64,000 nt of DNA from Whalleya microplaca (lineage: Eukaryota; Ascomycota; Sordariomycetes; Xylariales; Xylariaceae): the NCBI GenBank assembly GCA_022497155.1, contig MU385744.1, positions 398,277 to 462,276 on the forward strand. Reading direction: 5' to 3'. The position numbers and the translations under genes were made by a program. Positions within the stretch are counted from its first letter, which is position 1. Each line of letters opens with the position of its first letter. Under the pieces are notes generated by a model that worked only from the letters and a program-made list of their open reading frames with translations, was not told the DNA's origin and did not search any database. Shown here piece by piece: positions 10,713 through 23,517 of the stretch.

Positions 10713-13700
10713 GTATCTCTGAACTGATATATACGTAGAGTAAGAGACTGCGAATTACTACAGAGTATCATGAGTAGTGTTTCGTACATTAAAGTGGATA
10801 TTTTGTGAGCTATTGATTTTACGGATCATTACGATCGACAAGTCCTACTCAGGAATTCACTTTCTTAAGGAAATCAGAACTGTCGTTGTCGATTTGAGGT
10901 TTGGCCTTGGGTCGTACAAGGTCCTGAAGATTATACATTTGCAAGATCAAGTTTAACGTAGCTATATTAGTCAGTCGCGCCGGTGGTAGTGAACGCCCAA
11001 CCCTTCTGCGTATAAACTTATCAAATATAGCCTCATTCCTTCCAGACAGCATTCATATACTCGAAGAGTTTAACGCCACGAATCGCAATGCGTCCATCTA
11101 TTTTCGTGATAAGTCTATGGCGCTTTGTGTCGATAGGCCTTGCAATTTGCTCTATTACCTAGCCGTATATCAACTCAGTTAACTCGAAATGCAGATTATG
11201 GAAGCACACGAACTTGGCAAGGGGTCTATGTATATTTAAGGTACACATACGTATTCTTAAGATACATATATATCGATGTTTTGTCGGAGCTTTGCAACCA
11301 TGCGCTAGTGAGAATAGTCTAGATGCGTCAAAGCTGATGTCATAGGTCGTCGTCAGAGGCGTGTATTATTTCCCCCCTAGTAGCAAATTGAACGCATCAA
11401 GAAGATACAGGAGGGGTCACTGGAGTGGATAGCAAGATGAACCGTATTTTTATTAGACGATCAGCTTGAAAACTAAATTCTGTATATATACTTCGTATAT
11501 TTCTCAAATCCTGCGACCTATCTATCAACGTAGACGTCTCAATATCAAGCTTAGAAGAAATCTAGGGAACATCTTATTAATCGGCAGAAGGGCAAGAATC
11601 CCGTGTTTGTGGAATGTACAAGTTGTGATGTAGGGTCCAACCAGTGGTAAATATGTGGATGGATGTTGGATGTTGGTTGTTGGGTGGCTCAAGATTTCTT
11701 TGTCTAGCGACAGCACCAAACTGTCGCACAAGACCAACTGAATACAAATGTTAGGATGTCGTCCGTTCTAGCATTATATGGACAGGATGGACTATCATAT
11801 CCAAGCATATTCTTCTGCTATCCTATGCTTTCCCTTGCCTTCCTTGCTATGGGATGCTCGGTATGTAGCAATCGCCCATTTGCTATCACTCATCACTTTG
11901 TATAGCTTCCTGGCCTGACTATTATTACAATCGATGGCTAAATGGTATGATTATGTCGAGACGGCCATACGTGGATCGATCTTCTGCTGTTTTTACTGTT
12001 GCGATATCACGAACACTTCCTGCGGCATGGCAAGGTCGTGTTGTGGCACGGTCTTCCTATGCACCCATTGCCATGACGACGATGCCGAAAATCTACAGAT
12101 GGTTAGCGTTGATATTTGACTTCCATGAGGCATTCTTGAGTCCTGGGAGAGGTCAGTACTGTTGTCCCTGTATGGCGGATAGAACCTGTCATCTCGATTT
12201 GAGGCTTGTACTGGTGTTCGTTGTTGGCGCTGTGGTAGGTAGCTACCTACCGCCCATGATAGGAATAGGCAGTGGAAATACCGAGACATCCAGAATGGGT
12301 GCTGATTCTGTCTAGCTTAGCCGGACATCGATAGTATAGCTGGTGCCGGGATGCTGCTGCGGCGGCTAGCCCATGGAAGCAGAGCCATTGGTCGCCTTAT
12401 CAGGAGTATAGGTGTCAACTGTACAGTAAGGTCCTTCGGAATCCTATTCAAGCTCTTTCGCAATCGAGATGTTTGATCTGGTACTCATCTCCAAGGTATG
12501 CTATGAAAGGGGATACTTCTGCGGAGTGGACTCTTGTATTCGACGACCGACACGTTAGCTTCATGATCCACAGTGAAGCAACAACTGTCTGCATATGAGA
12601 ACTTCTAAAGGAGATCATAGTGTGGCTTGGATATAAGCTTACGAATCAGGACGCATGAATATCGTCGTCGTTAGCCTTACGAGCCACCTGAGTAATATAA
12701 CAGATCATGATTGGTTGTTTCAAGAAACGGAAGCTGGGAATGATGCTGAATGCTGTCAGGCTGCGAACTAGACAAGGATGTGCTGAATACCATGATACTC
12801 CTGATGACGACCCTGCTCCATCTTTCGGGTAGTCCCACCGATGGACCCCCACTTTCCGGCATCTATGATCTCGGGGCAGAACAGATTCAGCTTAATAATA
12901 ACTTAAAGTAGCTAATGCCGCTGCACTTTTATAGTAGAGGACCCTTAATATTAGATTCATGCGACTTATGTTTAGAAAGGAAAGGCGTGGGAGCCTCAAG
13001 TATATTGAACAGCCACCCATATGTAGAAATATCATTTTTCAAAGGCAACGCGACGGTAGCGATACGATTTCTAAACTACAATGGAGAGCTTCACTGATTC
13101 AGTACATCAAGATATGCTATATAATATTCTATTAGTTTCGGCGAAAATGGAGTTGAGGTAAACTTGCAGCTTTAAAAATATAACGTTCAAAACCAAGGAT
13201 TATCTTGAAGAGAGATTACAGATTCCGGTTTCTCGGGAAAACTGGCTGGAAACGCTCGCACGTTTTAATTAGATGAGAGAAAACGATGATGGTATTGCCC
13301 GAGAGCGGCAGAGCGGCAGACATACATACTCCGTAGTAGTAGACAACGGAGTCTATGTGGGCCTGATTTGTAGACCGCCCACATTCCGTTTCATGACCCT
13401 TCAGTCTACGTTAGCCATGTCGCCACGCTTTGAATATCCGAAGACTTGGAAATTCCGTTTTCCTTATTGGCGGACAAACCCTCTGGGAGATTCTATTCCC
13501 TGTAAATATGTGTCAAGCCCGTAGCAAGGCTTAGCTTTCGTTATTCGCAATCTACATGCCTCCTGGTTCTTTTCACCAGTGACGCGTAATGGCACCCCTG
13601 AAGGCTAGGCTAATCTGCCGTGGTTATCAAGGGCAACATTGATAATGGGGAAAGGAACGTTCTCCGAGAGTCTTCGAGCCACTAAAAACTCTACAGACCT

Positions 13701-13931
13701 AGAGGTTCCACGATGGACGACAAGCATTACGAATAAACATACCCTTACTCGGGATTGGGTGGGCCTGGTAGGATACCAAACATTTGGGTAGAGTCTCTGC
13801 TGGTAACCTTTAAAAGGGCGTATCCTCGCCGACTAGATGCGATCTTCACTCTAGGCCAACCTAACCTCTAGGAACGCGCTCTTTATCCAATCGTTATACA
13901 GTCGGTCGCTTACACATTTCTCTCATTCACC
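10713..13931. other. Long intergenic region, no supported gene
   Basis: About 3.2 kb with only short open frames on both strands. The best of these (11,947-12,315 plus and 11,993-12,289 minus) overlap each other and show no recognisable domain, so I do not call them. The last few hundred bases are presumably the promoter of the dioxygenase gene. Confidence 0.5.
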
Positions 13932-15625
13932 ATGGTCGCCTTCTCCCAACTGGCCCTCGCGGCTCTTGCTGGCTACGCTGCCGCTCACCCCGGTGAAAAG
14001 CACGATGCGCATAAGATGAAGCGTGAGCTCATTGCTCGCGATAACGCTGCACAAGTTGGTGCGCGGTCACTTGCTGCATGCTCAAACTCAGCTGCCGCCC
14101 AAGCAGTGAAGGCGCGCTCCATCAAACGCCGTGCCAATGCCGTAAAGGAAATCCGTGAGAAGCGCGGAATCAAGGCTCGTGAGTAGATATGAATATTCGG
14201 AATAGTATGAGGGTAGAACTGATTTCCCCTAGCTGCAAGGAAGAATAAACGTACTCTTGAAGATCTTCAATCTTGGGAGGCGATCAACCACAATATGACG
14301 GGCGTTTACGAATACGACATGTTCACATCACTTGAAGATGTCTTCAGTGGAAACACGAGCTGTATTCTTGCGCCTCTGATCACAAATGGCCCAGTGAGTA
14401 AAATCCAGAGTCATTTTATTGCCCTCTCCATTCTTTTATAGGGGCAACAGTCCCTCATTGGAATAGCTTTGGGAATCAACCATCCATAATTTTTACCTGG
14501 AGATTTTCAGTTATTCGCCAAATTGCCTAGAGCAGAGACTGATATCAAATGCAATAGTACTACGTTGCCGGCGAGAAGATGCGATCGAATGTCAAGGAGT
14601 CTCTGTGGTGTGATGGTATCGACCTGTTCCTGGAGGCCCAGTATATCGACGTTAATACGTGCGAGCCTATCCCCTCTGTGGCAGTTGATATCTGGAACTG
14701 CAACGCTACTGGTGTGTACAGTGGTATTGACACCACTGGCAATGTTGCCCAAGATGGTTACAACTCCACATATCTCCGTGGTATCCAGTTGACGGATGCC
14801 GATGGAGTCGCTAGTTTCGAGACTATCTTTCCCGGTCACTACGGTGGGCGGGCTATTCACACGCATTTGTTGTCGCACGTGAATGCTACAGTCATGCCTA
14901 ATGGCACTATTTCAATATGGTAAATTCCAGCCGAGGCTTGCATGAGCTACCTCATCCCCGGCATGTGCATTTGCTAACACCTGGGAATAGGAACGCACCA
15001 GTCAGTCATATCGGACAGCTGTTCTGGCCTGATGATCTGCGTGCTGAGGTCGAAGCGACCTATCCATACAACCAAAACACAGTCGCGCTGACTACCAACG
15101 ATGAGGACATGTGGTCGGTTCTTCAAGCTGATGCATCCTTCGACCCAATCCCGCAGTTTGTCTACCTCGGAGACTCCATCGAGGATGGCCTGTTCGCCTG
15201 GGTTCAGATCGGTATCAACGCCTCTGCCGATTACACCGAAAACGAATATTACGGAGTCGGTAAGTCGGATCCCCACCCCTAAGTCTCAACTAGGGGTTTG
15301 GTAATGAGTGTGAACTAATATATTGGTTTGCAGCTGCGTACCTCGACGCTGAGGGTGGCCACTCCACCGGTTTTACTAGTAGGTAGCCCCCAGGATCATT
15401 TATTTTCCCTTCTGTTCTCTTCTAGCCTATATGAGGAGCAAAACTTCTCGATATAAGCCTAAGAACCCCCAATAAGCCTCCAATATATCGAGAAAGTAAA
15501 TACTAACTGCTGGTGTTCTAGTTGGCGGCGGCGGTGGTGGTCCTGGTGGCAATGACACTACAAATGGTACATCCCCTAGTGGTTCTGCCAGTAGTAGCAT
15601 TCTCCCTTCTTCGACGAGTGCTTAA
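13932..15625 (+). CDS. Secreted intradiol ring-cleavage dioxygenase-like protein
   Basis: An extracellular member of the protocatechuate/catechol dioxygenase fold, which opens catechol-type rings using non-haem Fe(III). Six exons (13932-14178, 14233-14393, 14558-14919, 14991-15259, 15334-15378, 15522-15625) give 395 residues. A signal peptide (MVAFSQLALAALAGYAAA) is followed by a basic linker. All four iron-ligand contexts are visible: Tyr in NATGVYSG, Tyr in FPGHYGG and the two His of RAIHTH, preceded by the entry motif NGPYYVAGE. The C-terminus is a Gly-rich, then Ser/Thr-rich tail (GGGGGGPGG...SSS). The second intron is long (164 nt) and could hide a small exon, but the phases fit. Fungal members are thought to act on plant phenolics or lignin products. 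Confidence 0.9.
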
Positions 15626-16808
15626 AGGAACTAGAGTTCGCTTTGGTAGTTCAATTTTGAATGCTGCGAACCTTGTACATATTGAAAAATTGTTAAATTA
15701 TCTTGCATATATTTGTTTGGAGCGGGTAGCATTCAATGCTTAAGTGAAATATTTCTCTGAACATTCTGCATATAAGTTAACTAAACTAGTGTCACATCTA
15801 GATGTAATAGTATTTTGATCTTGTGTGTAAGTGCAGAGAAGAAGCCGCTGTAAATACCCGGGTGGGTATCAGGCCGTTGAAAATGCCTTCGTCATCATGA
15901 CAGTGACACTCTTGATTTGCGCTCCCCTGACTCAGTCGAGCATAAGGAGATACCGGGACATATCGTTTGACTTCCCCCACATAGGAACTTGCTGTTGACT
16001 CTGTTTACTGCAGCAACGAATTGGATCGTGGGCCGCGTGTTTTCTCCCTAATGAGAAAAGAGCTAGCAATATCTGCAATCCTAGGAACACTAGAAGTCTA
16101 TATAAGTCATTTTGTAGTCACATATGTAAATTATGAGTAGAAGGATCTAGACTGCGGCATCAGAATTTCCTGGAGCTTATAAATGTAGTAGAGTTTTCTA
16201 TTGAGATGCTGTAGAAATAATTCAGATAAACTTTCAAATTATTTAAACTTCCGAATAAGTCTATACTTGTGGCTTGTCGGCTTCCGTTGCCTAGGCTGAC
16301 TTGCTAGATCTACTGTAAATATTTATTTCCCGAATAGGAAGGTCGCTAGGTCGCTAGGACACTAATCTGGCCCTTTCAAGGCTGTGGTGGACTAGATCGC
16401 ATTTTATCTCAAGTAATGCGAGAATTTACTAAGGTAAACGTCAGTTGAATTGACATAATGGTGGAATTTTCCATTCTTAATCACAAGGTAACAACAACAA
16501 CCTCCTTGTCTTTCTGATTTTGGATGGATAGCTTCTCCAAATTTGGAGAGCTCGAACTGCTAAAGGATCACCATCTGGGATTTCAAGCTGAAAGGGCTGG
16601 GTCTCGGTCGATGCAACCCTGGTACCGATCTGCGATGTCTAATTTGTTTACGTGCTTATGCCACACCAAATCCGTCGGATGGCGCAATCTATCATATTTT
16701 CTTATCGTTCCCGCTCTGTGTTATGTATAAATAGCTGCTTCACGCGACCAGTTCTTCCCACAGCTGAACTAACACGTTGAGGCCTTCGAGCTACATCTTT
16801 TGACCAGC
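15626..16808. other. Intergenic region upstream of the transpeptidase gene
   Basis: About 1.2 kb with no supported gene. An open frame at 16,524-16,730 lies in the probable promoter and has no domain features. Confidence 0.5.
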
Positions 16809-18573
16809 ATGCCATCTCTTAAGCGCATCGGAGCTGCGGCTCTTCAGCTATGCTTCTTTGCGCAGCCTGGATTGGCGGCATCAATCCACAGAGAGCCGAA
16901 GCTCGGTGCTGTGGCCTCGGAAAGCAGTGTCTGTTCAAAGATTGGAACAGACCTGCTCCTAGCCGGTGGAAATGCTGCTGATGCGTTGGTGGGTACTGTG
17001 TTCTGCATTGGTGTCATCGGAATGTACCACAGTGGCGTCGGCGGCGGTGGATTTATGCTGGTCCGTGGCAGCGATGGGAAGTACGAATTCATCGACTTCC
17101 GAGAGACGGCACCAGCTGCTGCATTCGAAGACATGTACACGAATAACACGGACGCTAGTATATACGGTGGCTTGGCAAGGTAATTTCCTCTCTACGAAAC
17201 TCGCAGTCACTAGCGTTCAAATTACGGCCGTACATAATTGCTAACGAGAGTACAGCGGTGTCCCGGGAGAGATTCGGGGGTTAGAGTATTTACACAAGAA
17301 TTATGGAAAACTTCCGTGGGCGGCCGTGGTAACTCCTGCTGTGAAGGTCGCTCGATATGGTTTCAGAGTGACGGAAGATCTTGTTAAATACATGGACTCG
17401 GTCTCACCAAACAACTTCCTCACTGATGACCCGACGTGGGCGATTGACTTCGCCCCCAAAGGCTACCGAGTCAAGCTGAATGAGACGATAACGCGAAAGC
17501 GTTACGCGGACACATTGGAGGTGATCGCAAAAGAAGGGCCTGATGCCTTTTACACCGGCGCCATTGCCAATGCGACAATTGCGGCACTAACAGCGAAGAA
17601 CGGAACTATGAACCTTGATGATCTGAAGAACTACACTGTAGCAATTAGGAAGCCTTCGGAAATCAAGTATCGGGACTACAAGCTTACTAGTTGCAGTGCG
17701 CCTTCTGGTGGTGTCGTAGCGCTGAGCACACTGAAGATTGTTGATGGTTATGACGGGTTTGGAGATCCGGCAGCGATCAACCTGACTACCCACAGACTGG
17801 ACGAAGCTATACGATTCGCATATGGGCAGAGAGCCAATCTTGGCGATCCCTCGTTCGTCGACGGTCTCGATAAGTATCAGGAACAAATGCTTTCTGATGC
17901 GACAGCTGCCGAGGTTCGTTCTAAGATTTCCGATTTCAAGACGCAGAACGTCTCGTGGTACGACCCAGCTGGGCTAGAGAGCTTGGAGACCCCAGGGACG
18001 AGCCACATTGTGACAGCGGATAAGAGTGGGCTAGCCATTAGTCTCACGACGACTGTCAACTTGCTGTTTGGATCACGGGTCATGGTTCCCGAGACTGGCG
18101 TCATTATGAATGATGAGATGAACGACTTCTCCATCCCTGGTTCGAGCAATGCATTTGGCTACATCCCAAGTCCAGCGAACTTTGTCCGTCCAGGAAAGCG
18201 TCCCCTCTCTTCGATCTCACCGACTATCGTCGAGACTCCGGATGGAAAATTGTATTTCGTCATTGGTTCTGCAGGAGGTAGTCGTATCATCACGGCGACT
18301 ATTCAGAATATCCACCATGTACTTGACCAGGAAATGACAACGCTCGAGGCTCTAGCAGAGCCTAGGCTACACGACCAACTTAGCCCCAACCAGGTCTCCT
18401 TCGAGTACGCATACGATAATAGTACAGTCGCGTATATGAAGGCCTTAGGCCATAATGTCACGTGGATAGGGCCAGGACAGAGTACCGCTCAAGGTTTGCG
18501 ATTGTTGCCGAATGGGACGTTCGAGGCCGCTGGAGAGCCGAGACAGCTTAATTCTGGCGGGTTTGCCGTATAA
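16809..18573 (+). CDS. Secreted gamma-glutamyltranspeptidase
   Basis: Cleaves the gamma-glutamyl bond of glutathione and related compounds and matures by self-cleavage. Exons 16809-17179 and 17256-18573 are joined over a 76-nt intron and encode 562 residues, the usual size. The first ATG is at 16809; the frame runs open from 16800 but without an earlier ATG. Residues 1-19 form a signal peptide (MPSLKRIGAAALQLCFFAQ). Large-subunit motifs include LLAGGNAADALVGT, GGGGFMLVR and DFRETAPAAA. The nucleophile at the cleavage site is Thr372 in PGTSHIVTAD, followed by SLTTTVNLLFGSRV. The small subunit has GSAGGSRI. The catalytic core is complete. The protein is probably extracellular or in the cell wall. 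Confidence 0.93.
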
Positions 18574-19964
18574 AAGCTATAGCCAAGTATTAATCTGATT
18601 AATGAGATATCAATGAATGTGAAGGTCTGACGTTGCTCCTTACGCTAGTGTTCCGACACATCTTCTTAGACTAAGTGACCTCTGGCAAGTTTTTACTTGT
18701 ATATGTTTTTACAGGTCTGCATCCCCTTTTATGATATCAACACCTTACTACATTCACGTTTCACATCCTAGCCAATATGTTAAATCTATTTGAATATTGA
18801 AAACTAATGGGAATCATCAGACCACTGTTAGGTAAGAACTGGTGAGTGCAAATTTTTTTTAAGTAAACTTTCAGCCATGAAGACCAACTGCTTATGTAAA
18901 AACAACCCGGTAGCTGTTTCATAAACTCAATTTTGGAACGAGACAACTAATAATTAATCGCACAGAGTCTCTATAAATTGCAGCAATTATGTCACAATGT
19001 GAGAAATAAAGTTGGAAGCCTCGCGGAACGGTCCTTGTTCATTGTTAAATATAGAAGTAGTGGATTTTATTAGTCAATAAAGAGTCCCATCTTTATCTTA
19101 TATGGTGGAGCTGATCTTTTTGAGCCATGCACCGAGTCTGTAGCAGTGCACTCATAACTATATGATTAGTAGCCTTGTAACACATGAATTGAAAATAAAT
19201 CTACATAAGACTATGAAACATTAAAGGCAAAGACAAAATTGGATAAAAAATTGAATGATTCCGTAATATGGGTAAGTTGTAAGTTGCTTGTATACAAATT
19301 ACTGTCAACGACCTACGTGAGTCGTCAAGTTCACATCGCTATAAACGGCACTTACCATTGGAGGCGTGACATATAATCAGTCTACTTAAGCTAAGTTTAG
19401 ACTGAACCTTGATCTCTAGAAAGTCTCAATTAAGATGTGCCCTCAGGATTTTATTGGTCCATATTTTCCTTGGATTGGCCGGTATGAGGATTCAGAATGA
19501 TCAGCAAGGACGCAGATCACTTCCAATTACTTAGACTTGTAGGGAATTATGAGATATAACTTATTGTGGATATGTTAGTTGTCATCATCTATGTTAATAC
19601 TAAAGGGCATGAGAAGCATCTAAAGATTGGACAACTGAGTAATTCGGGAAATTGGAAGAGATATGACAAACGCCGAAACACTTGAATTTTGATGACCTAG
19701 ACGCTTCTTTGAATCCTCATAAAATCATCCTGCACGCATTAGCTTTATAGAGTTTCATCCCAGGAACTTTATCTGGGTTCCACACCGCACCGGTTCGTCA
19801 AGGAATAACAACAGTATACTTTGGAATGTTGAAAGAGCTGATATTATAATGTAGATTCCACTATATAGACAGAAAAGGATCCTGTTCATAACTCAATCAT
19901 TTTGTCTAGTCATTTCTGAAACTGGCTATTATATCCATCATCGGCCTTACACAATACCAATAAG
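18574..19964. other. AT-rich intergenic region, no gene seen
   Basis: About 1.4 kb of AT-rich sequence with only very short open frames. Nothing recognisable was found. Confidence 0.5.
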
Positions 19965-20429
19965 ATGCTTTTCCGCATCTGCCAATTGGTCCTCATTTGC
20001 ATATTCATTCTCGATGCCTGGGCAGAATATGTTCAATGCGAAACTTCATCTGGAAGTCCGCCGGCAGATGACTGTTGGACCGCTAAAGAGATAATCTCTC
20101 ACCCAGAGAAAGTGAATGGGGGCGTCCCTGAATGCTTCCCAACAAATTCCAAGGGCAGCGGGTGTAAAAAGGTAATATGGTCGGGACAATGTGCTATCGT
20201 TATCTGCCGAGATGATGGTGGATTGGACCTGAAAGTCCACAAAATTGCCGTGCAGACTGCAGCACAAATTCTTCATGACATATGCAAGAGCGGAGGCAAG
20301 GTTGGCGGGTTTATTCAATATGATAGCATGGGCGCTAAAAATAACGGAACCAAATGTTCGCCTAAGGAAGGTGACTCTAAGGACCGCTCATTTAACGTTG
20401 AATTTGTCAAGATCAAGCAAGATGATTAG
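19965..20429 (+). CDS. Small secreted cysteine-rich protein, Hce2/Ecp2-like candidate effector
   Basis: A single-exon frame of 154 residues. It starts with a clear signal peptide (MLFRICQLVLICIFILDAWA), and the mature part carries eight cysteines, enough for four disulfides. The mature start, with TSSGSPPADDCWTAKEII, resembles the T-S-x2-S-P-x3-D-C opening of the Hce2 (Ecp2 homologue) family. The later order also fits: a Cys before a short strand, then IAVQTAAQILHDIC and KVGGFIQY. Members are secreted proteins, some acting as plant-interaction effectors. The resemblance is by eye and partial, so the family is tentative, but a secreted Cys-rich protein is well supported. It stands alone, with about 1 kb or more of AT-rich sequence on each side, a common setting for effector genes. 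Confidence 0.7.
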   Translation: MLFRICQLVLICIFILDAWAEYVQCETSSGSPPADDCWTAKEIISHPEKVNGGVPECFPTNSKGSGCKKVIWSGQCAIVICRDDGGLDLKVHKIAVQTAAQILHDICKSGGKVGGFIQYDSMGAKNNGTKCSPKEGDSKDRSFNVEFVKIKQDD

Positions 20430-21379
20430 TTTATATGAGAGTCCAGCAAGTCCTGGATAGTTCTCTGATATGAATAATCTGGGGGTGATGGCATGTATAT
20501 TCATGGCATATGGTATATAAATACATACATTTCAACGATTGAAATACCCAGATGGAAATATCAAAGACACAAATTCGGTAAGTGGTCTTTAATTCTTCCC
20601 TAGTATGACTCAATGGCAGTGTGGAACTCGTCTCGGTCATGAGGTAGAGACAATACTCACCTATTCTCAAGTGAAGTGAGCATTCGTTGGGTTTTCTTAT
20701 AAATTAGTGTTCTAGATCTATTGTAATGCTCGCCGACATACTTTGTACATCTATCACTCTGGTTTGTCAACTTTTTGGTAATGGCTAGCCGTAATATAAC
20801 TGCGATTGGAAATCAAGGGACCCTATGAGGAGTAGCTTATGGAGGAAGTACTAACAAATTACAGAAGCTATACTTGCGGGTTTGATTTTCTCGTATATCA
20901 GTCATGATTATCTATATGGTACTAAGGTATCTCAGGAACCCACTTCAAAGGAGAGAAATCCGGCGAGAATGTACGAGCTATCCATGGATTCTATTATATA
21001 AGAGTTCTGCAAAATGAAGTGCTTCAATTATTTTATTTTTTCTCCTGTATATTAGCTTACTGTACTACTTTCGGAAAATGTAAGTGGATTAAATCCGAAG
21101 TATGTTACAAGTTCGGCTCGGTACATAGTGGTATTTGGAGATATCAGCTGTCTTCTAATAAGATGTGTTGTGATTGTTACATTCTATTGACTGTCGAATA
21201 CTAGACTTGATTGGTGGGATGCTCAGCTAACACAATATATGGCTGACCGGGGTGTGTATTTATTAGTATCTAGCATCGTACGTATTCCTAACGTGCATAT
21301 TTATAAGGGGCCCTGAACACTTCACCCAAACACTAATCATGGATTATTCTAGATGAATCCATGAAAATTCCCAGAAAAC
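20430..21379. other. Intergenic region, no gene seen
   Basis: About 950 bases of AT-rich sequence with short open frames only. Nothing recognisable was found. Confidence 0.5.
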
Positions 21380-22564
21380 ATGTTTAGACTCCCGTCCAAA
21401 GGTACTATATGCCAGGGTATTCGGCAGCCTTCGCAACTGTACGGTCGCTCCTGGCTATTCACCCAGAGGACCGACCCCTCATCACGACCTTGCCCCCTCA
21501 CACAAGCGCGCTGCAAACATTGGATTTCGGGGATTAACACAAATCCACCATCGAGAAGCAAGGTATATCGGAGTTACATGCCGATAGGGAGGCGGTTGTT
21601 TTCCGATGAGAGAAGAATATGTAAAGAACCCTACATATAACATTCGAACATGAATTTTGATGATGTCTACTAGTAACGGATGAGGTCCCTCCACGGCCCG
21701 GGCGCTCTCTTAAAGGAAAAGTGGCGATCGTAACGGGAGCTGGATGCGAAGGCAATGGGCTTGGGAACGGTCGAGCAATTTCAATACTATTGGCTGAAGA
21801 TGGAGCTTCGGTTGTGTGCGCTGACCTTCATTCCTCTTGGGCAGAGAAAACAAGCGACATGATACAATCAGAGGGCAACGCGGAGAGTATTGGTTGCCAA
21901 GGAGATGTTACTCTACAAGCCGATTGCAAGAAGATTGTGGAGTTGGCATTGTCTAGGTTTGGACGTGTTGATATCCTGGTGAATAACGTAGGTATCATGG
22001 GCGCTAAAGGCACAGCGACAGAATTCGATTTGGATCAGTGGCACCGAGGACTCAATATCAATGTCACGAGCATGGCAAACATGACCAAATACGTTGTGCC
22101 TGAAATGAAGAAGAATGGGGAGTCGACAAGCCAGATTCGAGGGAGTATTGTAAACATGGGCTCCGTGGCAGGGCTAGTAGGTGGCACACCGCATCTGTTA
22201 TACCCGACGAGCAAAGGGGCAGTCCTCAACATGACTCGCGCAATGGCGGCGCACCATGCGCGAGACGGTATACGTGTGAACTGCGTATGTCCAGGCAAGT
22301 TGCGAACTTCTATCTATTTCTTCTGTGCAATAGATTTGACTTTGTCTAGGCATGCTTTACACGCCCATGATGTATTCAAAGGGGATGAGCCTGGAGACTC
22401 GAGAGGCGCGAAAAAACCGAAGTCTCTTGCGAACAGAGGGAAACGCTTGGGACTGTGCAACTGCTGTTAGATTTCTGGCTAGCGAGCAAGCTCGTTGGAT
22501 TACTGGGAGTATTCTTACAGTCGATGCTGGCACGACTGCTGTTTCGGCTATTGAACATGTTTGA
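21380..22564 (+). CDS. Short-chain dehydrogenase/reductase (SDR), start unresolved
   Basis: An NAD(P)-dependent oxidoreductase of the classical SDR fold. The certain part is 21674-22294 joined to 22350-22564. It has LKGKVAIVTGAG, a glycine-rich nucleotide-binding segment, LVNNVGIMG, the catalytic Ser in NMGSVAG, the YPTSK active site and a C-terminal TGSILTVDAG. The 55-nt second intron begins with GC (G|GCAAGT...CTAG), and splicing restores CPGMLYTPMM. No ATG lies in frame directly upstream. A possible first exon is 21380-21401, with a 272-nt intron ending at TACTAG (21673), for 285 residues. Alternatively the ATG at 21663 is the true start and lies one base out of frame, which would make the gene a frameshift allele. 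The substrate is unknown. Confidence 0.75.
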
Positions 22565-23517
22565 AGGTGGAGGGTAGGAAGTATTCAGCAGCGTCTCCAT
22601 TAATTCAAATTGCCCATCAGTTGACTTGGCATGAGTCAAGAGTTCTTTTTCTTCCTCTTCTTTTCCTTGGGGAATTGAGTCAAGTCCAGTCTTCTCTAAA
22701 ATAAAATCAGAACCATGCTTATTGTTAAAGGCTTCACTTCGTTGTTTTCTTTTTTCTTTTGTTATATAAGTCATTTATCATATCATTTTCTTAGTGTTTT
22801 TCAATTAGCTGATAGTTACTGTATACCCTGTGCTGCTACCCTTGATGAGAGCGGACTACTGTCATACCCGTAAGCCTTCACTAACAAATTTGCCGTGTCT
22901 AGCCAGTTGCCGGCGAACTTTCAAATCCAGCAGGCGATTCAGGGTTTAGAGGGCTTAGGAATAAATCAAGGGTGTAATTTATGTAATGGGTGACTAATTA
23001 AGTCACATTGTAAATATCGCCAGTGAAGGTTGGTTAAAATTGACTTGACTTGACAGGTTGACTTGACTTGAATTGATGGAACTACGGGTATGCACCTAGG
23101 TAGTAGGCATGTACATGTACTAGATGCTTAGTTTGCATGATCGCTACATGTATCTTTGGTACATCAACATGCACCCTGCAACGACTTGGAACTGGAACCC
23201 AACGTGGTGGGCACGGGCGGGGTGTTCATGTTCGAATGATGTCTTATGCTACACAACATCTCCATGAACTACGTCAACGGTCAGCGTTCGTCAATACGGC
23301 ATGGGTACATGTACCTTACATTTTGGGCTGTATCATCATACACATCTAGCAGCAGTCACACAGCTTCACACTTGAACTTGAACAGCTACAGCCAACACCT
23401 CGGCACGCCAGATATAGCCTCGCGTTAGAGGAATCTCTCCTCTTGCTGCCACTCATCCCTACTTGCAATTTGAAGCACCGTGCAAATTGCCTATCTTATT
23501 GTACCACAAGCTCTACC
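22565..23517. other. Intergenic region with TTGAC repeats
   Basis: About 950 bases without a gene. At 23,040-23,073 the pentamer TTGAC recurs several times in tandem (TTGACTTGACTTGAC, then again). A cluster of ACATGTA/CTAGGT motifs lies at about 23,090-23,330. This is probably the promoter of the F-box-like gene. Confidence 0.4.

Noticed and set aside
11947..12315. Overlapping open frames on both strands (122 and 98 residues)
   Set aside because: They overlap antisense, lack recognisable domains and have no convincing start context, so neither can be called.
16524..16730. 68-residue frame before the transpeptidase gene
   Set aside because: It lies in the likely promoter, has no domain and ends before the real start.
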